A stretch of 18,377 nucleotides of DNA from Prevotella sp. UBA1378 (GTDB lineage: Bacteria > Bacteroidota > Bacteroidia > Bacteroidales > Bacteroidaceae). Below the pieces are notes generated by a model that saw nothing but the letters and a program-made list of their open reading frames with translations, did no database searches and had not been told where the DNA came from. Shown here piece after piece: positions 7,365-14,883 of this stretch; the first letter of the stretch is position 1; each line of letters begins with the position of its first letter. The stretch spans positions 3,862 to 22,238 of the forward strand of contig DBRC01000027.1 of assembly GCA_002305505.1 (NCBI GenBank), read 5' to 3'. Both the position numbers and the translations under genes were made by a program.

Positions 7365-9752
7365 ATGAATAATAAGAACATACGATATATTATGGTGCTC
7401 ATGTCGATAATGGCAATAAGCACTGTAGCGCATGCACAGAACTTCACGCTGACGGGCAAGGTGGTGGACGAAGAACACAATCCCATCGAACTGGCTAACG
7501 TATCATGCATAGAACAGGGGAAAACCACAATGACAAACCTGAAAGGAGAATTCAGCATCGCGCTCAGCTCCGCAGACAGTGTCGTCGTGAGGTTCTCCAT
7601 GGTAGGCTATAGCGCCCGGAAACGCACGTTCAGGAAACCCAAGGGGAGACTGAACATAGAAATAACGCTCCCTTCAATGCAAGCACTGGGCGAAATCGTT
7701 ATCACGGAAAAACGCCGGCAGACGACAGGCACCGAGAAACTGGATATCAAAGACATGAAAGGGGCGCCGTCGGCAACAGGCAATGCCGTGGAAGAACTGA
7801 TACAGCAACAAGCCGGCGTATCGACACACAACGAGCTGTCGTCGCAATATAATGTGAGAGGCGGAAGCTTCGACGAAAACTTCGTATACATCAACAACGT
7901 GGAGATTTACCGCCCGCTGCTCATCCGAAGCGGGCAACAGGAAGGCCTCAGCATCATCAACCCCGACATGGTGGAATCCGTGGCTTTCTCGTCAGGGGGA
8001 TTCGAAGCCAAATATGGTGATAAGATGGCATCGGCCCTGGACATCAAATACAAACGCCCGAAGAAGTTCGAGGCTGCTGTCACTGCGTCGCTCCTCGGGG
8101 CCAGCGGATATATGGGAATGAGCAACAAGAAGTTCTCCATGAGCCACGGCCTCCGCTATAAAACCAACCGCTACTTACTGGGGTCGCTGGAGACAAAGGG
8201 CGAGTACCGCCCGAACTTCTTTGACTACCAAGCTTATATCAGCTACACGCCCAACCAGCGGTGGACGGTCGACTTCATCGGGAACATATCGGAAAACCAC
8301 TACAACTTTGAACCGAAAAACCGGGAAACATCTTTCGGTACGATGGAGAACGTGAAAACATTTACAGTATATTTCGACGGACGGGAAAAAGACATCTTCA
8401 GAACGTTATTCGGAACCATGGCCATAAAACGGCATTTCACACCGAACACCACCCTGGCGTTCCTGACATCGGCTTTCTATACGAAGGAGCAAGAAACATA
8501 CGATATACAAGGACAATACTGGCTCGACGACACACAGACAAGCCAGAACCTGGGCGTGGGCACCTACTTCGAGCATGCACGCAACTATCTTACGGCTCAC
8601 GTGGAAAGCTTCAAGCTGATGCTTAACCACAAGGCAAAACGCCACGACATCGAAGCCGGACTGACATATAAAAAGGAATATATAGAAGAAAAATCACGCG
8701 AATACGAAATGAGGGACTCCAGCGGATATTCAATCCCTCACTCTGCTTCACGGCTGGACCTCATCTACACGCTGAACTCAAAGAACACGCTGAGCAGCAA
8801 CCGGATAGAAGGATACATTCAAGACAACTTCCGGTTCACAAGCGGCGGGGAGAAACAAACGTATTATACGCTCAACTTCGGTGTGCGCTTCAGCCACTGG
8901 GCATTTAATAAGGAAACCATCGTTTCGCCACGCGCCTCGCTTGCCATCATCCCAGCTTTCGACGAAAACATCACATTCCGCTTCGCCACAGGACTATACT
9001 ATCAAGCACCGTTCTTTAAGGAACTACGCGACACGGCAACAGTAAACGGCGTAACAATTGCTACATTGAACAATAAGATCAAGAGCCAGCAGTCTTTCCA
9101 CATAGTGGGAGCCTTCGACTACCGGTTCAGGATGATGAGCCGCCCGTTCAAATTCACGGCCGAAACGTATTTCAAAGCATTGCACAATCTCATCCCGTAC
9201 AACGTTAATAATGTAAAGGTGACTTACTACGGTCAAAACTTATGCGACGGGTATGCTGCCGGCTTAGACTTGAAACTGTACGGAGAGTTTGTTCCCGGAA
9301 CCGACTCATGGATAACCTTCTCCATAATGAGCACAAAGCAAAAAATGAACGGACAGTGGACGCCGTTGCCAACCGACCAAAGATACGGCATAAACCTGCA
9401 TTTCACCGACTACTTCCCCGGAACCGAACGGTGGAAGATGACGCTGAAGCTGGCCTTTGCCGACGGACTGCCTTTCGGCGCACCCCACCGCGGACTGGAA
9501 AACCAAGATTTCCGCGCCCCTGCCTATAAACGCGCCGACATCGGCATGAGCTATCGCGCTTACAATAATGAAGAACAGAAGAACCACAGTGTTTTCAAGA
9601 ATATATGGGTGGGGCTCGACTGCCTGAACCTCTTCGGTATCAGCAACGTCAATTCATACTACTGGGTGACCGACGTTACTAATCAGATGTATGCCGTACC
9701 TAATTACCTGACCGGACGCCAAATCAACGGAAAAGTTACGTTCGAATTCTAA
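7365..9752 (+). CDS. TonB-dependent receptor with carboxypeptidase-like regulatory domain
   Basis: Protein of 795 aa for the outer membrane. It has a signal peptide (hydrophobic 8-20, likely cut after VAHA, residue 24), a carboxypeptidase D regulatory-like beta-sandwich (about 27-103), then the plug domain (about 135-230) with the conserved YNVRGGSFDENF segment, and a 22-strand-type barrel to the end. It finishes on Phe (VTFEF), the outer-membrane assembly signal. It is shorter than SusC proteins, and no susD-like gene lies beside it, so it is not a polysaccharide-utilisation pair; the substrate cannot be inferred. It follows the FHA gene with 51 bases between, no clear promoter in the gap, and may be the last gene of that transcript. 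A weak AT-rich hairpin follows its stop. Confidence 0.9.
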   Translation: MNNKNIRYIMVLMSIMAISTVAHAQNFTLTGKVVDEEHNPIELANVSCIEQGKTTMTNLKGEFSIALSSADSVVVRFSMVGYSARKRTFRKPKGRLNIEITLPSMQALGEIVITEKRRQTTGTEKLDIKDMKGAPSATGNAVEELIQQQAGVSTHNELSSQYNVRGGSFDENFVYINNVEIYRPLLIRSGQQEGLSIINPDMVESVAFSSGGFEAKYGDKMASALDIKYKRPKKFEAAVTASLLGASGYMGMSNKKFSMSHGLRYKTNRYLLGSLETKGEYRPNFFDYQAYISYTPNQRWTVDFIGNISENHYNFEPKNRETSFGTMENVKTFTVYFDGREKDIFRTLFGTMAIKRHFTPNTTLAFLTSAFYTKEQETYDIQGQYWLDDTQTSQNLGVGTYFEHARNYLTAHVESFKLMLNHKAKRHDIEAGLTYKKEYIEEKSREYEMRDSSGYSIPHSASRLDLIYTLNSKNTLSSNRIEGYIQDNFRFTSGGEKQTYYTLNFGVRFSHWAFNKETIVSPRASLAIIPAFDENITFRFATGLYYQAPFFKELRDTATVNGVTIATLNNKIKSQQSFHIVGAFDYRFRMMSRPFKFTAETYFKALHNLIPYNVNNVKVTYYGQNLCDGYAAGLDLKLYGEFVPGTDSWITFSIMSTKQKMNGQWTPLPTDQRYGINLHFTDYFPGTERWKMTLKLAFADGLPFGAPHRGLENQDFRAPAYKRADIGMSYRAYNNEEQKNHSVFKNIWVGLDCLNLFGISNVNSYYWVTDVTNQMYAVPNYLTGRQINGKVTFEF

Positions 9753-9755
9753 ATT

Positions 9756-9774
9756 AAGAATATTTTTCATTCTT
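9756..9774. terminator. Weak AT-rich hairpin after the TonB-dependent receptor
   Basis: AAGAAT (9756-9761) can pair with ATTCTT (9769-9774) around a 7-base T-rich loop, just after the receptor's stop codon. The downstream sequence repeats the heptad ATTCTTC. The stem has one G-C pair, so termination by it alone is doubtful. Confidence 0.25.
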
Positions 9775-9800
9775 CATTCTTCTATGTTCATTTAATTGCG

Positions 9801-9808
9801 TACCTTTG
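9801..9808 (+). promoter_or_regulatory. -7 box for the mce-mmdA operon
   Basis: TACCTTTG followed by CAC matches the TAnnTTTG consensus and repeats the same box found before the tRNA at 16627-16634. No good TTTG is present 19-21 bases upstream. The start codon of mce is 46 bases downstream of the box. Confidence 0.65.
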
Positions 9809-9854
9809 CACGGAATTTTAAATAGCGATATAATCTATAAATAACGCATACGAT

Positions 9855-10259
9855 ATGAAGATTTCACACATTGAGCATCTGGGCATAGCAGTCCGGAGCA
9901 TTGAGGAAAGCCTCCCATACTTTGAAAATGTATTAGGGCTGAAATGTTACAACATTGAAGAGGTGGCCGACCAAAAAGTAAAGACGGCATTCTTGAAGTG
10001 CGGCGAAGTGAAGATTGAACTTCTTGAACCGACTTCACCGGAAAGCACCATCCAGAAATGGCTCGACAAAGGCAACCGGGGAGTACACCACGTGGCTTTC
10101 TGCATTGAAGACGGCGTGGCCAACGCCCTCGCAGAATGCGACGGGAAAGGAATCCAGCTGATAGACAAAGCCCCACGCAAAGGTGCAGAGAACCTGAACA
10201 TCGCTTTCCTGCACCCGAAATCTACTATCGGAGTACTAACTGAACTTTGTGAACATTAA
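9855..10259 (+). CDS. mce: Methylmalonyl-CoA epimerase
   Basis: Protein of 134 aa, standard length. It interconverts (R)- and (S)-methylmalonyl-CoA, linking methylmalonyl-CoA mutase to decarboxylation to propionyl-CoA in the succinate-propionate pathway. It has the two-module VOC (glyoxalase-like) fold: IEHLGIAV with metal-type His8, VKIELLEP (Glu55), RGVHHVAF (His78/His79) and the final TELCEH with metal-type Glu130. The ATG at 9855 gives the canonical start. It is the first gene of an operon; mmdA begins 19 bases after its stop. Glyoxalase I is the alternative within this fold, but the motif spelling and the mmdA neighbour settle it. Confidence 0.94.
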   Translation: MKISHIEHLGIAVRSIEESLPYFENVLGLKCYNIEEVADQKVKTAFLKCGEVKIELLEPTSPESTIQKWLDKGNRGVHHVAFCIEDGVANALAECDGKGIQLIDKAPRKGAENLNIAFLHPKSTIGVLTELCEH

Positions 10260-10278
10260 TTTTACTGTATATAATAAA

Positions 10279-11844
10279 ATGAGTAAGCAATTAGAAAAGA
10301 TTAAGCAGCTGATCGAAAAACGCGAACAAGCTCGTCTTGGCGGCGGTGAGAAAGCTATCGAGAAGCAGCATGAACGCGGAAAGTATACTGCACGCGAACG
10401 CATTGACATGCTGCTTGACCAAGGCAGTTTCGAAGAATACGACATGTTCAAGACCCACCGTTGTACAAACTTCGGGATGGAAAAGAAACAATATCTCGGC
10501 GACGGCGTCGTTACCGGTTCCGGTACAATCGACGGGCGGCTGGTATTTATTTTCGCACAGGATTTCACCGTAAACGCCGGTTCGCTCTCAGAAACCATGT
10601 CGCAGAAGATTTGCAAGATAATGGACATGGCCATGAAGATGGGAGCACCCGTTATCGGCATTAACGACTCCGGCGGTGCCCGTATCCAAGAGGGTATCAA
10701 CGCACTTGCGGGGTATGCCGAAATTTTCGAACGCAACATCCTTGCATCCGGTGTTATCCCGCAAATCAGCGGTATTTTCGGCCCGTGTGCCGGCGGAGCG
10801 GTATATTCCCCAGCCCTCACCGACTTTACGCTGATGATGGAGAACACCTCATACATGTTCCTCACCGGGCCTAAAGTGGTAAAAACCGTAACAGGCGAGG
10901 ATATCGATCAAGAACACCTTGGCGGCGCCAGCGTACACTCCACGAAAAGCGGTGTAACACATTTCACTGCTGCAACGGAAGAGGAAGCGGTGCAAATGCT
11001 GAAGACGCTCCTCAGCTATATCCCTTCCAACAACATGGAAACGGCTCCGCGCAAGAAATGCGAAGACCCCATTGACCGCTTGGAAGACAGCCTTAACGAA
11101 ATCATCCCGGAGAACCCCAACGAGGCCTACGATATGTACAACGTAATTTCTGCTATCGTAGACAATGGGGAATTCTTCGAGGTACAGCCTAAATTTGCTA
11201 AGAATATCATCATCGGCTTCGCCCGCTTCAACGGGCAGAGTGTCGGTATCGTGGCCAATCAGCCTTCCTGCTATGCAGGAGTGCTCGACGTGAACGCAAG
11301 CCGCAAGGGAGCACGCTTCGTACGGTTCTGCGACGCTTTCAATATCCCCATCGTATCGCTGGTTGATGTACCGGGCTTCCTCCCGGGTACCGGACAGGAA
11401 TACAACGCTGTGATTCTTCACGGAGCACAGTTGCTTTATGCTTACGGCGAAGCCACCGTTCCCAAGATTACGGTTACACTCCGCAAAAGCTATGGCGGAA
11501 GCCACATCGTTATGGGCAGCAAGCAGCTTCATACCGACCTCAATTACGCATGGCCGTCGGCCGAGATCGCAGTAATGGGAGCCAGCGGAGCTGCTGCCGT
11601 ACTCTACGCTAAAGAAGCAAAGGCCAAGAAAGATGCCGGCGAAGATGTAAAAGCATTCATCGCAGAGAAAGAAAACGAATACGACGAGCTCTTTGCTAAT
11701 CCATACCAAGCAGCCAAGTACGGCTATATTGACGATGTGATAGAGCCTCGCAACACGCGTTTCCGCATCTGCCGCGGTTTGGCACAACTCGCAACAAAAC
11801 GCGATGCCCTCCCTGCCAAGAAGCACGGCAACATACCTATGTAA
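10279..11844 (+). CDS. mmdA: Methylmalonyl-CoA decarboxylase alpha / propionyl-CoA carboxylase beta-type carboxyltransferase
   Basis: Protein of 521 aa. It moves a carboxyl group between methylmalonyl-CoA and biotin on the carrier protein. It has two tandem crotonase-like carboxyltransferase domains: the N-terminal one with NDSGGARIQEG (129-139) and GPCAGGA (168-174), the C-terminal one with VDVPGFLPG, SYGGSHIVMGS and the GASGAA segment, the oxyanion-hole glycine patterns of the family. The ATG at 10279 (MSKQLEK) is chosen over an in-frame GTG at 10249 that would overlap mce. Gene context (mce before; small subunit and biotin carrier after) favours the decarboxylase or transcarboxylase of propionate production over a biosynthetic carboxylase, but sequence alone does not separate these. 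No biotin carboxylase and no membrane beta subunit is in the window. A long hairpin follows its stop. Confidence 0.92.
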   Translation: MSKQLEKIKQLIEKREQARLGGGEKAIEKQHERGKYTARERIDMLLDQGSFEEYDMFKTHRCTNFGMEKKQYLGDGVVTGSGTIDGRLVFIFAQDFTVNAGSLSETMSQKICKIMDMAMKMGAPVIGINDSGGARIQEGINALAGYAEIFERNILASGVIPQISGIFGPCAGGAVYSPALTDFTLMMENTSYMFLTGPKVVKTVTGEDIDQEHLGGASVHSTKSGVTHFTAATEEEAVQMLKTLLSYIPSNNMETAPRKKCEDPIDRLEDSLNEIIPENPNEAYDMYNVISAIVDNGEFFEVQPKFAKNIIIGFARFNGQSVGIVANQPSCYAGVLDVNASRKGARFVRFCDAFNIPIVSLVDVPGFLPGTGQEYNAVILHGAQLLYAYGEATVPKITVTLRKSYGGSHIVMGSKQLHTDLNYAWPSAEIAVMGASGAAAVLYAKEAKAKKDAGEDVKAFIAEKENEYDELFANPYQAAKYGYIDDVIEPRNTRFRICRGLAQLATKRDALPAKKHGNIPM

Positions 11845-11849
11845 TAATC

Positions 11850-11920
11850 TGTCCGGCACGAGGTATGCGGTTATCACTTGCTGCAAACGGCAAACGACCA
11901 CCGTATACCCGTTCCGGACA
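11850..11920 (+). promoter_or_regulatory. Long intercistronic RNA hairpin between mmdA and the small-subunit gene
   Basis: The 91-base gap after mmdA holds a 71-base imperfect inverted repeat. Pairs seen by hand: TGTCCGG (11850-11856) with CCGGACA (11914-11920); ACG (11858-11860) with CGT (11910-11912, read as C11910, G11911, T11912); and GGTATGCGG (11862-11870) with CCGTATACC (11901-11909) including one G-U pair. An apical helix TTGCTG (11878-11883) / CGGCAA (11888-11893) closes a CAAA loop. There is one mismatch (11857/11913) and one bulged A (11861). No T-run follows, so it does not look like an intrinsic terminator. It may set the ratio of subunits by blocking RNA decay, being cut, or partly attenuating. 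The function is inference; the pairing is visible. Confidence 0.7.
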
Positions 11921-11935
11921 CAAAAACCAATTATT

Positions 11936-12091
11936 ATGAAACATGACAACAATGTATTTGCTGCTATAGCGCTGGCATTGCATGAGTTCAAAGGCAACAA
12001 TGTTCACGATAAAGAAACTGGCAAGATTACGATTGTCGACAAAAGAAGCCAGTGGAACAGCTTTGCCTTGAGTATGACTGAACATCCATAA
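11936..12091 (+). CDS. 51-aa protein, possible epsilon/delta-tail-like subunit of methylmalonyl-CoA decarboxylase
   Basis: A 51-aa soluble protein encoded between mmdA and the biotin carrier gene. The ATG at 11936 is the natural start: upstream in-frame codons fall in the hairpin and mmdA. The sequence has a short helix-like start (FAAIALALHEF, 8-18), a VHDKETGKITI strand segment (23-33), and an aromatic tail with Trp40. This pattern resembles the cytoplasmic C-terminal tail of OadG/MmdD-type delta subunits, with no membrane helix. Veillonella methylmalonyl-CoA decarboxylase has a 55-aa epsilon subunit (MmdE) of this kind that is related to the delta tail. That identification is an inference from size, position and pattern; it has not been aligned. 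It lies 12 bases before the carrier gene and is surely co-transcribed. Confidence 0.7.
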   Translation: MKHDNNVFAAIALALHEFKGNNVHDKETGKITIVDKRSQWNSFALSMTEHP

Positions 12092-12103
12092 ATCCCAATA
12101 GTC

Positions 12104-12538
12104 ATGAAAGAATATAAATATACAATCAACGGAAAGAAATACGAAGTCACTATCGGTGAAATTGTTGACAATGTTGCCGATATAACTGTCAACGGCGAAA
12201 ATTATAAAGTTGAAATGGAACCCGACCAGGAGCCGGAAAAGAAGAAAGTTGTTGTACGCCCGCCGTCGGCTCAGCCGCCGGCCTCAAGCAGCCAACCTGC
12301 CTCATCCAGCTCAAACGTCAATACGGCAAATGCCGTAAAAGCCCCACTGCCGGGTGTAATCACGGATGTTAAAGTGGCTGTCGGAGATGAAGTAAAGGCC
12401 GGGGATGCCGTCGTTGTACTTGAAGCCATGAAAATGGCTAATAACCTTACTGCCGAGAGAGGTGGGAAAGTAACGGCCATTTGTGTACAGCCGGGTCAGA
12501 ACGTAATGGAAGGCGACGCATTGGTTGTTATCGAATAA
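12104..12538 (+). CDS. mmdC: Biotin carboxyl carrier protein of methylmalonyl-CoA decarboxylase
   Basis: Protein of 144 aa. Residues 1-45 form a short N-terminal domain, 46-75 a Pro/Ala/Ser linker typical of carrier proteins (flexible swinging arm), and 78-144 the biotinyl domain with EAMKM at 107-111, where Lys110 is the biotinylated residue. APLPGVI at 80-86 and the final DALVVIE are also characteristic. It carries the carboxyl group released from methylmalonyl-CoA by MmdA to a second partner: the sodium-pumping beta subunit, or another carboxyltransferase. It is the last gene of the operon, ending 28 bases before a bidirectional terminator. Confidence 0.92.
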   Translation: MKEYKYTINGKKYEVTIGEIVDNVADITVNGENYKVEMEPDQEPEKKKVVVRPPSAQPPASSSQPASSSSNVNTANAVKAPLPGVITDVKVAVGDEVKAGDAVVVLEAMKMANNLTAERGGKVTAICVQPGQNVMEGDALVVIE

Positions 12539-12566
12539 GGATTAAAAGGATTAACGCGCGCAATAC

Positions 12567-12602
12567 AAAAATCCCGGCTGCAGATTTGCAATCGGGATTT
12601 TT
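12567..12602. terminator. Bidirectional terminator between mmdC and panD
   Basis: Bases 12567-12576 (A-run then TCCCG) pair perfectly with 12593-12602 (CGGGA then T-run), a 10-bp stem; inside the 16-base loop TGCA (12579-12582) can pair again with TGCA (12587-12590). The A-run on one side and T-run on the other give a usable U-tract in both directions, fitting two convergent operons that end here. Confidence 0.85.
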
Positions 12603-12636
12603 ACCGTTAGCGGCTATCCGCCCACATCCCTCCAAC

Positions 12637-12981
12637 TTACAACTTGTTTCCTTCTTTAGGGAACACTACTGTCGGCCTGAATGTTTTAGCCTCTTCAAAA
12701 TCCATCAATGCATACGAAATTATGATACAGACATCGCCCACCTGCACTTTACGGGCAGCTGCTCCGTTAAGGCAAATGCTACCGGAGCCCCGGGAGCCTT
12801 TTATGATATAAGTTTCAAAACGCTCACCATTGTTATTGTCAACAATCTGCACTTTCTCACCTGCAACCATATTGGCCGCATCCATCAAATCCTCGTCGAT
12901 GGTGATACTCCCCATGTAGTTCAGGTTGGCCTCGGTAACCGTAACGCAATGAAGCTTCGATTTCAATACTTCTATCATCAT
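12637..12981 (-). CDS. panD: Aspartate 1-decarboxylase
   Basis: Protein of 114 aa from the ATG at 12981. It decarboxylates aspartate to beta-alanine for pantothenate. The self-cleavage site Gly24-Ser25 in NYMGSITID generates the pyruvoyl group from Ser25; this start gives the same numbering as the E. coli enzyme. NGAAARKVQVGD (near 72-83) is also family-typical. A GTG one codon upstream (12984) is possible but less likely. The ATG overlaps the panC stop codon by one base (TGATG), implying translational coupling, so the enzyme making beta-alanine and the one using it are produced together. Confidence 0.94.
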   Translation of the reverse strand: MMIEVLKSKLHCVTVTEANLNYMGSITIDEDLMDAANMVAGEKVQIVDNNNGERFETYIIKGSRGSGSICLNGAAARKVQVGDVCIIISYALMDFEEAKTFRPTVVFPKEGNKL

Positions 12982-13832
12982 CACTCTTTATACTTTATAT
13001 GATCGATTAACCTAATGGGCGTCTTACCGCAATATACGGTGATACAACCCACTATATTCCGCGCAGCATCCCAAGAAGACACATCCAACAGCGTATCGCC
13101 GTCGACAATAGAGAAATACTCCACTTCAAGCCCATCAACAGCATTGATTTCGCTGACAACCTTATCATGCGTTTCCTTTACAGTATGGCCTTCCGCATAT
13201 GCTACGCTTTGCTTCAGAACCTTGAAAATCCCCGGAGCCACCGCCCGCTCGTCCGGCGCGAGAAGCGCATTGCGGCTGGAAAGCGCCAAACCGTCCTTAT
13301 CACGGACAATCGGGCATTCAACAATGTCCACATGGAGCTTGAGCGAACGGACCATAGCCTTTATCACAGCTATTTGCTGCCAGTCTTTCTCTCCGAAATA
13401 CGCACGGTGCGGACGCACGATATAAAACAAGCGGCTGACCACCTGACAAACGCCGTTGAAATGCCCCGGACGATGCGCCCCCTCCATCACAGTAGACACG
13501 GGCGGATACTCAAATACCCGCTTGTCTTCTTGCGGATACATCTCCTCTACGGTGGGAGCAAACACATAATCGGCACCGCAGCGCTCCAATAAACGGCAAT
13601 CGGCATCAAGACCCCGCGGATAGTTCTTTAAGTCGTCCTTATCATTAAACTGCGTAGGATTTACAAACACAGACACAACCGTTATCCCATTGTCAGCAAC
13701 ACTCCGCGTAACAAGCGACGCATGCCCCTCATGCAAAGCACCCATCGTAGGCACAAGGCCTATCCCCTTCCCTTGTTTGCGGGCTTCGAAAAGCTCGTTC
13801 TGAAGGTCTACAATCTTATGAAATACTTTCAT
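12981..13832 (-). CDS. panC: Pantothenate synthetase (pantoate-beta-alanine ligase)
   Basis: Protein of 283 aa, standard length. It joins pantoate and beta-alanine using ATP, through a pantoyl-adenylate. Motifs: PTMGALHEGH (28-37, the HIGH-type nucleotide site), VNPTQFN (58-64), GHFNGV (123-128), GEKDWQQ (147-153) and the KMSKS-like LALSSRN (182-188). It is first in a two-gene operon with panD and is transcribed divergently from the half-length glycogen synthase gene across a 185-bp AT-rich gap. Confidence 0.96.
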   Translation of the reverse strand: MKVFHKIVDLQNELFEARKQGKGIGLVPTMGALHEGHASLVTRSVADNGITVVSVFVNPTQFNDKDDLKNYPRGLDADCRLLERCGADYVFAPTVEEMYPQEDKRVFEYPPVSTVMEGAHRPGHFNGVCQVVSRLFYIVRPHRAYFGEKDWQQIAVIKAMVRSLKLHVDIVECPIVRDKDGLALSSRNALLAPDERAVAPGIFKVLKQSVAYAEGHTVKETHDKVVSEINAVDGLEVEYFSIVDGDTLLDVSSWDAARNIVGCITVYCGKTPIRLIDHIKYKE

Positions 13833-13874
13833 TCTATAACTGAACGTTTATAATGACTTTATCCTAATCGAATG

Positions 13875-13882
13875 CAAAATAA
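13875..13882 (-). promoter_or_regulatory. Probable -7 box for panC-panD
   Basis: On the - strand TTATTTTG (13882 down to 13875), followed by CATT, differs from TAnnTTTG in one base. It lies about 42 bases before the panC start. No convincing -33 element is seen, so this is a weaker call than the other promoters here. Confidence 0.4.
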
Positions 13883-13987
13883 CAACTTTTTTGCCGAATA
13901 TGGAAAAATTATCGTGAAAATATGCCAAATAAGAGCCTAAAAATCCTAAATTACAAGAGTTTTTATAGAAATGTGAAAAAAAAAGCG

Positions 13988-13995
13988 TATCTTTG
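13988..13995 (+). promoter_or_regulatory. -7 box for the glycogen synthase-like gene
   Basis: TATCTTTG followed by CAT is an exact TAnnTTTG match, 22 bases before the ATG at 14018. Upstream is a run of T (13960-13964) spaced about 23 bases away, longer than the usual 19-21. Confidence 0.65.
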
Positions 13996-14017
13996 CATTT
14001 AGTAAATCAAAAAGAAC

Positions 14018-14815
14018 ATGGCAAAGAAAGTTTTATTCATCAACCAAGAGATATCGCCATACGTGCCTGACAGCGAGCTGTCGTTAATGGGCCGCAATCT
14101 GCCGCAAGCGATACAGGAGTTGAACCATGAAATCCGTACGTTCATGCCCAAATGGGGGAACATCAATGAACGTCGCGGCCAATTACACGAGGTAATCAGG
14201 CTGTCGGGGATGAATCTTATCATCAATGATACCGACCACCCGCTTATCATAAAAGTAGCCTCTATCCAGTCTGCACGCATCCAAGTATATTTCATCGATA
14301 ACGACGACTATTTCAGCAAACGCCAAATGGCAGCCGACGAAACTGGGGAAGACTATCCCGACAACGGCGAACGTGCCATCTTCTTTGCACGGGGCGTCCT
14401 GGAAACAGTGAAAAAACTGCGTTGGACTCCGGATGTGGTACACTGCCAAGGGTGGATGGGAGCCGTTGTCCCGCTTTACATCAAAACTGCTTACCACGAG
14501 GAACCCTCGTTTGCAGATGCAAAGGTTGTAACCTCGCTCTTTACCAAAAGCCTGAAGAAAGATCTCGGGCACAACTTCAAGAAATGCCTTGAATTCCGTG
14601 ATGCAAAGGCGGAATTGCTTGCCAAATACAATGACAACTTTGATTTCGAAGAACTTGGGAAACTCGCCATCGACTATTCTGACGGTATAATCGAAGCCGA
14701 CAAGGAAGTGAACAGCGAGCTTTTAGAATACGCACAAGCCCGCAATTTGCCGATACTTAACTATCCGGGCGAAGATTTTGCAAAGGCTTATGAAAACTTC
14801 TATGAGCAGCTCTGA
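14018..14815 (+). CDS. Half-length glycogen/starch synthase (GT5 N-terminal domain only)
   Basis: Protein of 265 aa, about half the roughly 480 aa of a GlgA enzyme. It matches the GT5 N-terminal Rossmann domain: VLFINQEISPYVP opening, TFMPKW (41-46), FIDNDDYF (92-99), DNGERAIFFARGVLE (115-129) and DVVHCQGWMG (139-148). The ADP-glucose-binding KxGGL motif expected near residue 19-24 is replaced by DSELSL, and the whole C-terminal GT-B domain is absent; the protein stops in a natural C-terminus, with no remnant in the next 68 bases. This short form is, to my knowledge, common in Bacteroidales beside panC, so it is a real family and not a local truncation. Transferase activity is doubtful; a regulatory or binding role is more likely. 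A DUF4270 gene follows. Confidence 0.85.
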   Translation: MAKKVLFINQEISPYVPDSELSLMGRNLPQAIQELNHEIRTFMPKWGNINERRGQLHEVIRLSGMNLIINDTDHPLIIKVASIQSARIQVYFIDNDDYFSKRQMAADETGEDYPDNGERAIFFARGVLETVKKLRWTPDVVHCQGWMGAVVPLYIKTAYHEEPSFADAKVVTSLFTKSLKKDLGHNFKKCLEFRDAKAELLAKYNDNFDFEELGKLAIDYSDGIIEADKEVNSELLEYAQARNLPILNYPGEDFAKAYENFYEQL

Positions 14816-14883
14816 CAAGGGATACTGAATAGCAAAGTTTATTATATAAAAATTAGGATAATATCATTAAGACTTAAACTTCA

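Noticed and set aside
6636..7478. - strand frame of 280 codons opposite the FHA gene
   Set aside because: It is antisense to a frame with four zinc-ribbon cysteines and an FHA domain, and has no family features.
7365..9752. SusC-type polysaccharide receptor
   Set aside because: The protein is too short for SusC, and there is no adjacent susD-like gene or glycoside hydrolase.
10249..10278. GTG start at 10249 for mmdA
   Set aside because: It overlaps the end of mce and adds ten residues not typical of the family; ATG at 10279 fits.
10849..12000. Long - strand frame of 383 codons opposite mmdA
   Set aside because: It lies antisense to the well-supported mmdA, shows no domain or start context, and has a Cys/Val/His-rich composition typical of an antisense frame.
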